Source of the DNA: RPQJ01 sp963726665
Lineage (GTDB): Bacteria > Pseudomonadota > Gammaproteobacteria > Steroidobacterales > Steroidobacteraceae
Reading direction: 5' to 3'
Assembly: GCA_963726665.1 (NCBI GenBank)
Contig: CAVSDW010000009.1
Location: 62,001-126,000, forward strand
DNA: 64,000 bases
The translations under genes and the position numbers were made by a program. Numbering within the stretch: position 1 is the stretch's first letter; every line of letters starts with the position of its first letter. Below the pieces are notes generated by a model. The model worked only from the letters and a program-made list of their open reading frames with translations, ran no database searches and was not told the origin of the DNA. Of this stretch, positions 45,309 to 55,272 are shown one piece after another.

Positions 45309-46545
45309 TCAAGGTTTGCGAAGCACGGCCAGCGCCTCGGTTTCGCAGAGGAGGTCCGCCCGGCAGATCGGCGCCGCGACCAACGCATGGGGGAACCCCT
45401 CGAAGCCGGCTGCGTGCAGCTTCTCCCGAAGGCGCGCAGCGTCCGCGGGATGCTTCAGGTAGGTGATCGCGGAAACCACGTCGCCGAAGCCCGCGCCCTG
45501 CCTTTCGAGCAGCGCCGCGATGTTCACGAGCATGCGGTCCGCCTGGGCCTCGAAGTCACCGATGTGCGCCGTATTGCCGTGCTCGTCGATGCTCGCGGTC
45601 CCGGAGACGTGGAGCGCGACCTTGTTCGCCTCCACGACTTTCATTCCGCGGACGAAGTCGGCGCCGTACTGCGCGGCTTCATTGAGCGTCGGCGAGGTCA
45701 TCACGGTACGCACGAGTGGGCGTCCCGCCTTCACGGCGTAGACGGCGAGGCACAGATCATGTCGCCTCGGCGGCCGGCCCGCCGCCGATGCCGGTGCTGG
45801 CCGGGGCCGGATCGATCCCCCGCGCCCCGAAGAACGCACGCCGTGCCCGATTCAGATCCCCGTAGTCGCGGTCCATGTCTCGCAGATGGATCCACGTGCG
45901 CACCACGTCGCGAAACTCCATCCCAGCCTGCTGCAGCAGTGTTTCGGCGAGGCCGAACATGCCGAGCGTCTGTTCAAAGGCCGTGTCACCAGGCCCGCAC
46001 AGCGCGGCGGCATGGAACCGGATCTCGTCGCCGACGTGGACCCGCAAGCCTTGCGCACGGGCGCACTCGGCACAGCCGCAGGCGGCCCTGGCCTCGATCT
46101 GATCGAATCGCGCCGGCGATTCGTTCGGCAGGACGGCCTGCACCAGGACCTCCAGGCAGGCGCGCTCGTTCAACGGGGGTTGCTCGATCTCGGTGGTGGC
46201 GGGCCTGTGAGTCGCGCCCGCATGCGCGGAGAGAACCCGACGCCGCGCCTCCCGGACGGACTCGACATTTGCACGCAGATTACGCATGAAGATCGTCTCG
46301 GAGACGACCGAACCGAAGCTGCCTCGCTCGGCCTCGAGAACGTGGAGGATCGCGCGATAGATCGCGTCGGCCTGCAGGCTCGCTTCCGCCACCCCAGGTG
46401 GAGGCTGGCAGTGCAGGAACAGTTCCCGTGCGTGCGGACCTTCAACCCGACGCAGCACGACCGAGCAACCGTGCGTCTCGATCGTTTCGGAAACGGGATG
46501 GGAAGACACTTCGACCCTGTGAACGGCGGCGGGAGCTGGCTTCAT
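45309..46545 (-). CDS. triple RidA-like domain protein (frameshifted near 45760)
   Basis: The reconstructed protein is about 410 residues with three YjgF/RidA-like units. The first is at about residues 40-140 (ELFLHCQPPPGVAEASLQADAIY). The second, about 165-280, ends PASTGIGG then LCLAVYAVKAG. The third is a canonical RidA unit with VSAITYLKHP and CRADLLCETEALAV. The first frame stops at TGA 45757 just after PAAEAT, but the last strand of unit two (LCLAVYAVKA) is in the second frame, so both halves belong to one protein with one base extra near ACATGATCTG. The middle unit looks chorismatase-like (RTWIHLRDMDRDYGD, PASTGIG). Function unknown; could be an enamine/imine deaminase or a chorismate-related enzyme. 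Confidence 0.78.
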
Positions 46546-46645
46546 GCTCGCACAGTACCCGGGGTCAGCTCAGCCTGCCGTGAACCAGTGCCGCCCGACG
46601 TCCTTGGGACGTCGGGCGGCCTGGATCAAACGCTGCTGCCCTGGC

Positions 46646-47936
46646 TCAGGGCTTCTTGCAGCCGTCGGTGGGGAGCTGCCCTTCTCAGTGGAGAAGTACG
46701 TGAAGCCAGCGGGCTTGTTCTTCTCGAAGCAATTGCCAGTCCCTGTTTCGCCGAGTTCCGGCGTCTGCGCGAAAAGAATGTCCACGGCCGGGAGAGGCAG
46801 AGGCCACATTTCCGGCGGTAGCGTTGCGTTGCCGCTCAATTTGTTCAGGGACACCAGGTTGCGGGCTACGGAGGGATCCTCACCCGGCGTTGAATCATTA
46901 TCAGGGCAGAGTCTCGGATCGGCCTGGTTGGCAGTACACCAACCAAGGACCCCGATCCCAACGTATTTATTATTCGCAACGACGTTCTTGGCGATTACGT
47001 TGTCGGAGACACCCAACACCAGGATCCCGATGCCCGGCGGCAATCTGCCCTGGAACGTTGTGTCTGGATCGGCCCTGTTCGGCGCGTTGTTGTCGCGAAC
47101 GTCGTTCTGCTCGATCACCCAGTTGGCCATGACGGGCCTTCGACGGGTTCCCGGCGCCGTCTGGATGGAACAGGCCGATGCCCAACGTGTTGTTGTGGAT
47201 CTTGTTCTGAGTCACCCAGACATTGTTTGAGACCGTGATCTCGAAGCCAATCACGCTGTCACGGACTTCGTTGCCGATGACGCGAACGTTCTCGGAACCC
47301 GCCACCCACATCGCGGTATCGAGCGAGCCGTAGGAAACGTTGTTCTGGACCAGGCCGTTTGCAGACAGCGTCGGGTAAATGCCATTGTTGAGGTTGTTTT
47401 TCGACTCGTTCCGGATGAACTCGAAGCCGTCCACCCAGCGCGTCTGGATGCCATTGCGTGGAAATCCCTCGACAGTGAATCCCCGAATGTAGAAGCCCTC
47501 GATGGTGGCGTCTTTGCAGGCCTGCGCCTTCGCCTGGTCGTCAGGACCACCACCACGACCACCGACGTCGACATCACAGCCATTATTTCGTCGACATAAG
47601 GAGCCGCATAGACTCCCGCGCCAACAACGTCCCCGTATTCCTCCGGGCCGGTGTAAACGAGGCGAACCTGGCCCGGTTTGCGCCCTTGCCGATCAGGCGG
47701 AGGTTGTGCGTCTTGATGCGCAGGCCGTACTGCCACTTCTGCGCATTGCCGGGCGTAAACCTGTACGTCCCCGGCTCGACGAGGATCGTGTCGCCCGGCT
47801 TGGCCTTGTCTATCGCAGCCTGGATGTCGCTGGCACTGGAATTGGTCGGAAACACGCGCAGCACGGCCGCATTGGACGGAGCCGCGGCCATGAATGCAGC
47901 GATTCCAGCCGCCGCGCAGATGTGACGTAGATTCAT
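46646..47936 (-). pseudogene. secreted right-handed parallel beta-helix protein, multiply frameshifted
   Basis: The reconstructed product has a signal peptide (MNLRHICAAAGIAAFMAAAPSNAA), a start SASDIQAAIDKAKPGDTILVEPGTY typical of pectate-lyase-like beta-helix proteins, repeated Asn-rich turns (NNLNNGIYPTLS, NKIHNNTLGIGLFH, NVVANNKYVGIGVLG) and a C-terminal end QLPTDGCKKP at TGA 46646-46648. The coding frame changes near 47640, 47590, 47150 and 46685. Each segment is strongly coding, for example CDVDVGGRGGGPDDQ and DATIEGFYIRGFTVEGF between 47590 and 47450. Such proteins are periplasmic or secreted glycan-binding or lyase enzymes. It is divergent from the PD40/TPR lipoprotein. Confidence 0.78.
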
Positions 47937-48145
47937 TTTCGATTTGATCTCCGGGCCCGTGGCTGGCCCATGTTTCTTCGAGTCAGGCTCGCCGCGCGCA
48001 ATGCGCGACGGCGCCGATTCCCCCACCGGCTGTCGATTCTTGCTTTAATGAAACACGGGTGTCAATTTTCCGGCCTTATGGTAAATGGCTGTCGCCCGCG
48101 GCACGTTTGACGACGCCTCGACCAGCCACCCACGATCGCCCGCCA

Positions 48146-50395
48146 ATGAACCCACGATACAGAAGTCGAGTATGCGCAGGAGGCACGACCTCCCCCGCTG
48201 GCATCTGCCTGCTGCTCGCTGCGGTGCTGGCCCTCAGCGCTTGCGGCAAGCAGTCCGCACCGGCACCGCTCGCGTTCCCAGGCAAGTCCGCCGGCGCCAT
48301 CGAAATCAAGTACCCCCTCGACGAGACGCTCTTCCCGCCGGAGATCGTCGCCCCGACCTTCGTCTGGAGCGACAAGACCGAGGGCGTCAAGACGTGGACG
48401 GTCCTGGTTCGGTTCGATAACACGGGCGAGGTGCTGCGATTCCCCACGACGGAGCCGCGCTGGCGCCCCTCCGAGACGGATTGGGCGAAGATCAAGCAGA
48501 GCAGCGTTGCGCGAGACGCGCAGGTAGCCATCGTCGGCCTCGGCCCGGACGCGCGGGCCGCCTCCTCCTCGACCGTACGCATCCGGACGTCCACGGACCC
48601 GGTGGGGGACTCGATTTTTTATCGCGAGGTTCCGCTCCCATTTCTCTCCGCCGTGCAGGACCCGTCGCGCATCCGCTGGCGCTTCGGCTCGGTCAACTCA
48701 GAAACCGCGCCGCCCATCGTGCTCGAGAACCTGCCGGTCTGCGGCAACTGCCACTCATTCTCTGGCGACGGCAAGGTCCTGGGCCTCGACGTCGATTACG
48801 GCAACGACAAGGGAGCCTACGCGGTCCTGCCGGTATCGAAGCAGATGGTGCTGAACGACGAGAAGATCATCACCTGGAGCGACTACAAGAAAGGCGACGG
48901 CGAGGCCACATTCGGGCTCCTCTCCCGGGTCTCGCCCGACGGCCGCTACGTGATCAGCACGGTCAAGGACCGCGCGGTGTTCGTGGCGACGCCAGACATC
49001 TGGTTTTCGCAGCTCTTCTTCCCGATCAAGGGCATTCTCGTCGTCTACGACACCCAGACCGGTGCTTTCAAGCAGTTGCCGGGCGCCGACGACCCCGAGT
49101 ACGTCCAGAGCAACCCGATCTGGAGCCCCGACGGCAAGTCGATCGTCTTCGCCCGGACGAAGGCATACAAGAAGGATGTCGTCGCCAACGCCACGTCAGT
49201 CCTACTGAGCGAAAAAGATGTCCCCGAGTTCGTCAACGACAAGGAACCGTTCAAGTTCGATCTGTACCGGGTTCCGTTCAACGATGGCCGGGGAGGAAGG
49301 GCCGAGCCGATCGAGGGCGCCTCGCACAACGGGAAGAGCAACTACTTCGCGAAGTTCTCCCCGGACGGGCAGTGGATCATCTTCTGCAAGGCCGAGAACT
49401 ACATGCTGCTGATGCCGGACAGCGAGCTTTTCATCATCCCGGCCGCGGGGGGCGAGGCTCGACGCCTGCGCGCGAACACGCCCCGCATGAACTCCTGGCA
49501 CAGCTGGTCGTCCAACGGCCGCTGGCTCGTCTTCTCTTCAAAAGCCAACACCGCCTACACGCAGCTGTTCCTGACCCACATCGATGAGAAGGGCGAGTCC
49601 ACGCCCCCGGTATTGCTCGAGCGTTTCACCGGGAGTGATCGCGCCGCCAACATCCCGGAGTTCGTTCCGCTGCCCGCCGAAGCGATCGCACAGATCAAGG
49701 AACAGTTCCTCGACGCTTACTCCTTCCTTCGCGCGGGTATGGCGAACGAACGAACTGGCAACTATCCCGGCGCGGTCCGTTCCTACCAGCGAGGCCTGGA
49801 CGTCGCGCCCGGGAACGTCGAGCTCCTGAACGCACTCGGATTCGCGTTGTTCCAGCAGGGCAAGAGCAAGGAGGCGGTCGTCGCGCTGGAGAAGGCGCTC
49901 GCGGTAGACCCGAAACACTGGAAGGCACACAACAACCTGGCCCTCGCCGCAATCGACAGCGGCGAACTCGAAGTGGCTGAAGCGCACTATCGGGAGTCAC
50001 TCGCGATCAAGGCGCAGCCCGCGATCTACAACGACCTCGGTTTCGTGCTGGAACGCGAGGGATTGCCCGACGAGGCCGCCGAGATGTACCGCAAGGCGGT
50101 CAAGCTGGACCCCGGTTCGGCGTCGGCGCAGTACAATCTCGGGTCATCGCTCGCACGGAGCGGCCGGTACGCGGAGGCCGAGAGCCATCTCCGCAAGGCC
50201 ATTAAGATAAGCCCGAACACCCAGACCTACACCGGGCTCGGGATCGTCCTGTGGCAGCTCGGCCGCGCGAACGAAGCCATCACGAACCTGCAGGCAGCGA
50301 TCAAGGCGGACCCGAAGAACGCGACCGCCCAGCAGAAGCTGGCCGAGGTCCTCGCAAGCCAGGGACACACGGACGGAGTACGCAACAATCCGTGA
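48146..50395 (+). CDS. PD40 (TolB-like propeller) and TPR lipoprotein with a CxxCH site
   Basis: A 749-residue lipoprotein: signal peptide and lipobox LSAC at residues 29-32. The middle half contains WD40-like PD40 blades (RVSPDGRYVIST, PIWSPDGKSIVFA, KFSPDGQWIIF, SWSSNGRWLVFSS). The C-terminal third has TPR repeats (from about 530). A single heme-type motif CGNCH in NLPVCGNCHSFSGDG (near 203) suggests a c-type heme or metal site. ATG 48146 gives the leader; a GTG at 48059 does not. Proteins of this build occur in environmental bacteria and their role is unknown; the divergent beta-helix gene may be a partner. Confidence 0.85.
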   Translation: MNPRYRSRVCAGGTTSPAGICLLLAAVLALSACGKQSAPAPLAFPGKSAGAIEIKYPLDETLFPPEIVAPTFVWSDKTEGVKTWTVLVRFDNTGEVLRFPTTEPRWRPSETDWAKIKQSSVARDAQVAIVGLGPDARAASSSTVRIRTSTDPVGDSIFYREVPLPFLSAVQDPSRIRWRFGSVNSETAPPIVLENLPVCGNCHSFSGDGKVLGLDVDYGNDKGAYAVLPVSKQMVLNDEKIITWSDYKKGDGEATFGLLSRVSPDGRYVISTVKDRAVFVATPDIWFSQLFFPIKGILVVYDTQTGAFKQLPGADDPEYVQSNPIWSPDGKSIVFARTKAYKKDVVANATSVLLSEKDVPEFVNDKEPFKFDLYRVPFNDGRGGRAEPIEGASHNGKSNYFAKFSPDGQWIIFCKAENYMLLMPDSELFIIPAAGGEARRLRANTPRMNSWHSWSSNGRWLVFSSKANTAYTQLFLTHIDEKGESTPPVLLERFTGSDRAANIPEFVPLPAEAIAQIKEQFLDAYSFLRAGMANERTGNYPGAVRSYQRGLDVAPGNVELLNALGFALFQQGKSKEAVVALEKALAVDPKHWKAHNNLALAAIDSGELEVAEAHYRESLAIKAQPAIYNDLGFVLEREGLPDEAAEMYRKAVKLDPGSASAQYNLGSSLARSGRYAEAESHLRKAIKISPNTQTYTGLGIVLWQLGRANEAITNLQAAIKADPKNATAQQKLAEVLASQGHTDGVRNNP

Positions 50396-50818
50396 TGCGT
50401 GGGGCTCGATGCGCTCACGAACACAACGCCTGTCGTGTCGGCGTTGGACGGCCCGCGCCGGCGAATGCGCAGCGGCCCGAAGGGCGAGAATCGGCCCAAG
50501 CCGATCCGGGTCAATCGAACCATCGACGCGCCGATTTCAAATCAGGGCTGCGGTTAGGATCTTTAATTGAATCAATAAGTTAGTCTGTGCGCTCGTTGCT
50601 TCAATTGCCCCGCGATGCTGGCCCGGGCAGGCCTGGTCCCACAAGATTCCCGCGGCTGCAGGTCCAGCGAACCTGACCACTGCGGCATCTCAAGGACGAC
50701 ATCGCTCCGGCGCAATCCTTCTCACGTTGCCGCAGATCCGCTAGCCTTGTCGGCCCGAAGTGGCTGCAAGGCCCACCCTGCCCGCTCCACAGGATATTGG
50801 ACGCAATAGGGCACGAAT
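50396..50818. other. 423-base intergenic region with a repeat and a small inverted repeat
   Basis: No gene was recognised. The region holds the second copy (50434-50468, 31 of 35 bases identical) of the tract encoding the C-terminus of the TlpA-like protein, which reads AFAGAGRPTPTR on the minus strand. It also has an A+T-rich patch at 50560-50590 with ATTGA-A-TCAAT at 50566-50576, the likeliest promoter zone for the TIR gene. The rest is featureless GC-rich sequence. Confidence 0.6.
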
Positions 50819-52615
50819 TTGGCTCAGACCGCAGACGTCTTCCTAAGCTACTCGCGCGATGACAAGGCGCGGGTGCTCGACCTCGCCGGCAAGCTGCGTG
50901 CCGCAGGCGTGAACATCTGGATCGACCAGGGCGGCATCGACGGTGCCGCGCTCTGGGGCGAGTCGATCGTTCGCGCCCTCGAGGGCGCCAAGGTCCTGCT
51001 GTTGATGGTGTCGCCATCGGCCGTCAGCTCGCACAACGTGGCGAAGGAAGTCATGCTGACGAGCGAACGCAAGGGCCACATCCTGCCCGTGCACCTCGAG
51101 CCGACCACGATCCCCATCGGCCTCAAGTACCCGCTCGCCGGCATCCAGCACATCGAGTTCTATCACGGAGATCCGGGCGAAAATCTGCAGGCCATCCTGC
51201 AATCGCTGGACGCACTGGGCGTGAAGATCACGCCGCCGCAGGCCGCCGTCGCGAGTGGCACCAAAGTGCCGCCCGCCACGGCCGGCGCGGCGCTCGCAGC
51301 GCATGGGGCCGAACCCCTCCCCGACGGCGGATCGGTCGCCGTACTGCCGTTCGACAATATCAGCCCCGATCCGGAGACCGACTATTTCAGCGACGGGCTG
51401 ACCGAAGAGCTGATCGCAAGGCTGTCGCTGGTGAGCGAGATCAAACTGGTCTCGCGCTGGGCCTCGATGCAGCACAAGGGTCGCGGGCAGGACATCCACG
51501 CGGTCGGCGCCGCCCTCGGCGCGCGGTACATCGTCGGCGGCGGCGTACGCCGGTTCCAGGACTCGGTGCGGGTCACCGTCCAGCTGGTCGACGTCGCAAC
51601 CAACCTGCAGCTCTGGGGCAACACCTACAAGGGCAAGCTCGACGACATCTTCGACATCCAGGAGCAGGTCGCGCAGCAGATCGTCGAGGCGCTGAAGCTG
51701 AAGCTCACGTTCTCGGAAAAGCTGTCGCTGACCAAGCGGCCGACGCTGAATGCGGAGGCGTACGACCTCTACCTTCGCGGCCAGGACCAGCTCTACCGGC
51801 TCACGAAGCGCAGCGTCGAATACGCGATCCAGCTCTTCGAGAAGGCCATCGAGCTCGACTCGCGCTACGCGGCCGCCTACGCAGGATGCTCGAGCGCCTA
51901 CGGGCAGATGTACCAGCTGATCGCCCGCGAGGAGCGTTACCGGGAGCTGGCGCAGGAACTGAGCTTCAAGGCCCTGATGTACGACAACAACCTCTCCGAG
52001 GCGTACCGGGCGATGGGGCTCTCGTACTTCCTGTGGGGCAAGCTGAACGAGGCAGCCGCCTCGTGCACCAAGGCGATCGAAATCGATCCAGACGATTTCA
52101 TCGCGCACTGGACGCTCGGGCGGATCTACTTCACCGAGGGCAGGCTCGAACAGGCGCTGGAACTCTTCCGGCGGGTGGCTGAAATCAAGCCGAGCTTCTA
52201 TGCGGGGCACCTGGACGTAGCACAAGCTTGCATGGGTCTCGGACTGCACGAGGAGGCGACAGCGGTCAATCGTCGCCTGCTCGAGATCATGCCGAATTAC
52301 CTGCTGCAGAATCCCGACGATGCGCGAGCGCGACTGATCTACGCGAGCAAGCTTGGCTCGGCCGGTCGCAAGGAAGAGGCCGTCCGTGAGGGCACCAAGG
52401 CGCTGGTGCTCAGCCCGGGGGATCCGGTGATGCTCTACAACGCGGCATGCCTGTATGTGAGTCTCGGCGAATCGGACCGTGCCATCGACGCGCTGCGCCA
52501 GGCCGTCGACGCCGGGTACACGAACATCGGCTGGATGCAGAACGACCCCGATCTCGTCTCATTGCGCGACCATCCGGAATTCGTCGCCTTGCTGCAATTG
52601 ATGCACCCGCATTAG
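50819..52615 (+). CDS. TIR domain-TolB-like domain-TPR protein (second copy)
   Basis: A 598-residue protein with the same three-part design as the gene at 12644. The TIR domain (residues 1-130) has DVFLSYSRDDKARV and the putative catalytic glutamate E77 in HNVAKEVML. The TolB-like domain (about 172-300) has SVAVLPFDNISPDPETDYFSDG. TPR repeats fill 315-598. The start is TTG at 50819 with AGGG at 50808-50811. No membrane helix or signal peptide, so cytosolic. The TIR domain differs from the first copy across most of its length, so this is an old duplication or independent gain rather than a recent one. Confidence 0.9.
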   Translation: MAQTADVFLSYSRDDKARVLDLAGKLRAAGVNIWIDQGGIDGAALWGESIVRALEGAKVLLLMVSPSAVSSHNVAKEVMLTSERKGHILPVHLEPTTIPIGLKYPLAGIQHIEFYHGDPGENLQAILQSLDALGVKITPPQAAVASGTKVPPATAGAALAAHGAEPLPDGGSVAVLPFDNISPDPETDYFSDGLTEELIARLSLVSEIKLVSRWASMQHKGRGQDIHAVGAALGARYIVGGGVRRFQDSVRVTVQLVDVATNLQLWGNTYKGKLDDIFDIQEQVAQQIVEALKLKLTFSEKLSLTKRPTLNAEAYDLYLRGQDQLYRLTKRSVEYAIQLFEKAIELDSRYAAAYAGCSSAYGQMYQLIAREERYRELAQELSFKALMYDNNLSEAYRAMGLSYFLWGKLNEAAASCTKAIEIDPDDFIAHWTLGRIYFTEGRLEQALELFRRVAEIKPSFYAGHLDVAQACMGLGLHEEATAVNRRLLEIMPNYLLQNPDDARARLIYASKLGSAGRKEEAVREGTKALVLSPGDPVMLYNAACLYVSLGESDRAIDALRQAVDAGYTNIGWMQNDPDLVSLRDHPEFVALLQLMHPH

Positions 52616-52725
52616 ACCTGGACTCTCAGGACGTCGAGTGGTGCCACGGACGGACCGACTTGCGAAGCGAGTCGGGACTGGGTTCGATCGGCGTACCCAT
52701 AGCAACGACATGGAAGCCCGTCCGA

Positions 52726-53626
52726 TTGAAGCTGCTGATCATCTTCAACCCCAACGCAGCATTTGGCCGTTCGCTGAAGAAACTGGCGGATATCAAGGCG
52801 AAATTTGCGGGCCAGCGCATTGATACCACGTTCATGCCGACCACCCATCCGGGTCATGGCAAGGAGCTGGTGGCAAACGCCGACCTGTCGGGTTTTGATG
52901 GCCTGGTGGCGGCGGGCGGTGATGGCACGGTCTTTGAAGTTCTGAATGGTCTTTACACGCACCCGCGATCTGCGCGTATCCCACTTGGCATCCTGCCCAT
53001 CGGCACCGGCAACGCCTTTCGCGCGCGAGCTGGGGCTGCAACCGGGCGCATGGTCCGATGCGATCGATATCCTCATGCAGGGACACACCCGTCAGGTCGA
53101 TGTCGCCTCCGTGCAATCCGCTGACAAGTCCTACTACTTTCTGAATATCGTGTTGATGGGATTTTCAGTGGACGCCAGTTTGACGGGACACAAACTGAAG
53201 TTTCTGGGCGAGCGGTCCTACACACTGGGGACCCTGTGGCAGGTATTGAAGCTCAAGAGCTATCCGCTCGAGATGCAAATCGACGACAGGGTCGTACGAA
53301 GTGACAATATTTTTGTCGCGATCTCCAACAGCCGCTTTGTCGGCACGCATTTTCTGATCGCACCCGCAGCGGTTATCGATGACGGCTTGCTGGACGTGAC
53401 TATTCTCAGAAAGCTGAAACGCAGTCGTTTGCTCAGGCTGTTTCCAAAGATCTATTCCGGCCGGCATGTCGAGTACGACGAAATCTCTACTTACAGGGCG
53501 ACGCGTATCAAGATCTGTTCGCCGGAAGCCATGCTGATGGGCCCCGACGGTGAATTCTGTGGTCACTCGCCGGCAGAGATACGTTGCTTGCCCGGGGATT
53601 TGACGATTTTTTCCCAGCTCCAGTAG
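52726..53626 (+). CDS. diacylglycerol/lipid kinase family protein, YegS-like (frameshifted near 53019)
   Basis: The reconstructed kinase has about 300 residues and would phosphorylate a lipid or sphingoid-type substrate. It starts LKLLIIFNPNAAFGRS and has the DAGK catalytic loop VAAGGDGTVFEVLNG and GILPIGTGNAFARELGL. The last motif is broken: the sequence reads GCCTTTCGCGCG; removing one T from TTT restores FARELGL and joins the second frame, which ends at TAG 53626. The start codon is probably TTG 52726, with GGAAG before it. Its codons are visibly less GC-rich than those of its neighbours, for example in ILRKLKRSRLLRL. Confidence 0.85.
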
Positions 53627-53740
53627 TTCGTAGAGTGGCAGGCATCGGGAAGTTGGCGGTGACCTGCTCCACGATTTCAGCGCCAGATTGAGGTCAGGCA
53701 CTCAGCGCGCCGGCCGCCTTTCCCTCTTCCGGAGACGAGC

Positions 53741-55144
53741 ATGACCAGGACGATCCAGCTGGACGAGACGATCGAGGTGCAGCGGCCGCTGCACGAAGTG
53801 TTTGCCTACATCTCCGAGTTCTCCCGCATCGAGGAATGGGACCCGGCCGTGGCGCGCGGCGTGCGCTCGACCGAAGGCCCGCTGGGCGTGGGCAGCCAGT
53901 TCCGGATCGACATGAAGGCGGGCTTTTCGCTGCGCTACTCCGTGGTCGAGTGGGAGCCGGACCGTCGCCTGCTCATGACGGTCGATTCGAAACCCTTCAC
54001 GGCGCGGGAAGAAATCTTCTTCAAGCGGACCGCCGACGGCACGCGAGTCCGCTACGTCGCCACCTTCGAATTCGTCGCGCCACTGGCCCGCCTGTTGAAG
54101 AGGTTCCCGGGAGTGATGGATCGTGTCGGCAAGAGCGCCATGGCCGGCATGAAGCGGGCGCTCGAAGACCGGTTCGACCCGCCGCCTGCCACCTGGGGCA
54201 CAGTGCTGGCCGACAGGCTGGTGGTGCCCGGCATGCTGGGTTTCACGCGCTTCGGCTACGGGGCGGCGCGCAGGCACTGGAACCCCGTGTCGGCGTATCT
54301 GCGCGATCGCCACATCGTGATCACGGGAGCGACGTCCGGGCTGGGCCTCGCGACCGCAGAGGCCCTGGCGGCGCGCGGAGCGGAGCTGACGCTCGTGGCG
54401 CGCGACGCGAGGAAGGCGAAGAGCGTCGCGCAGGACCTCGAGCGCCGGTTCGGCAACCAGCGGATCCACGTCGAGATCGCCGAGCTGAGCATGCTGAAGG
54501 AAGTCAGAGCCTTGGCCGCTCGCCTGCTGAAGAAGGGCAAGGCCATCGACGTGCTGGTCAACAATGCCGGGGCGCTGATCAATCCACGCGAGGAAACGGC
54601 CGAGGGCCTCGAGAAGAGCTTTGCGCTGTTGCTCCTGAGCCCGTGCCTGCTGAGCTCGCTCCTGCACCCGTTGCTCAAGAAGGCGGCCGGTCAGCATGGC
54701 GTTGCGCGTGTCGTCAACGTACTTTCGGGCGGCATGTACACGCAGAAGATCCACGTCGACGACCTGCAGAGCAGGAAAGGGACCTACTCCGGGTCGGTCG
54801 CCTATGCGCGCGCAAAGCGCGGCCTGATGATCCTGACCGAGGAATGGGCGCGTCGCTGGGCCAAGGACGGCATCGTGGTCAACGCCATGCACCCAGGTTG
54901 GGCCGACACCCCGGGGGTGGTCGCGGGGTTGCCGGAGTTCCACCGAGTCACGGAGCGGGTATTGCGCACTCCGGAACAGGGTGCCGACACCATCGTCTGG
55001 CTGGCGGCAGCCACGGAGGCCGGCAAGGTCAGTGGCGAGTTCTGGCTCGATCGCCGACCGCATGCGAAGCACTTCCTGCCCAGCACTCGCGAGACTCCGG
55101 CCGAGCGGCGGGAACTGCTGAAGGCGCTCGCCGCGTTCGTCTAG
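53741..55144 (+). CDS. SRPBCC-SDR fusion protein
   Basis: A 467-residue fusion. Residues 1-150 are an SRPBCC/START-like ligand-binding domain (TRTIQLDETIEVQRPLHEVFAYISEF, with IEEWDP). Residues 185-460 are a short-chain dehydrogenase (TGATSGLGLATAEAL at about 196-210, NNAGALIN, YARAK giving Y-x3-K, DTPGVVAG). The substrate could be a lipid or hydrophobic aldehyde held by the SRPBCC pocket and reduced by the SDR. The ATG at 53741 follows GGAGA. Such fusions resemble DHRS12-type SDRs combined with polyketide-cyclase-like domains; no defined reaction is known. Confidence 0.88.
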   Translation: MTRTIQLDETIEVQRPLHEVFAYISEFSRIEEWDPAVARGVRSTEGPLGVGSQFRIDMKAGFSLRYSVVEWEPDRRLLMTVDSKPFTAREEIFFKRTADGTRVRYVATFEFVAPLARLLKRFPGVMDRVGKSAMAGMKRALEDRFDPPPATWGTVLADRLVVPGMLGFTRFGYGAARRHWNPVSAYLRDRHIVITGATSGLGLATAEALAARGAELTLVARDARKAKSVAQDLERRFGNQRIHVEIAELSMLKEVRALAARLLKKGKAIDVLVNNAGALINPREETAEGLEKSFALLLLSPCLLSSLLHPLLKKAAGQHGVARVVNVLSGGMYTQKIHVDDLQSRKGTYSGSVAYARAKRGLMILTEEWARRWAKDGIVVNAMHPGWADTPGVVAGLPEFHRVTERVLRTPEQGADTIVWLAAATEAGKVSGEFWLDRRPHAKHFLPSTRETPAERRELLKALAAFV

Positions 55145-55272
55145 CGCCTGAGGGTCGAGTATTCGCAGTTTGACGTAGCACCGAATACACGCAAGTCAGG
55201 GCGACGGCAGTAAACTGCTCTGTACCCTCCGGGCGCCCCTGGCGTGCAATACGCGTAGGATGGTTGTCCACC

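Noticed and set aside
45757..45762. Two separate RidA genes with the first ending at 45757
   Set aside because: The last beta strand of the second unit (LCLAVYAVKA) is encoded past that stop in another frame, so a single longer protein fits better.
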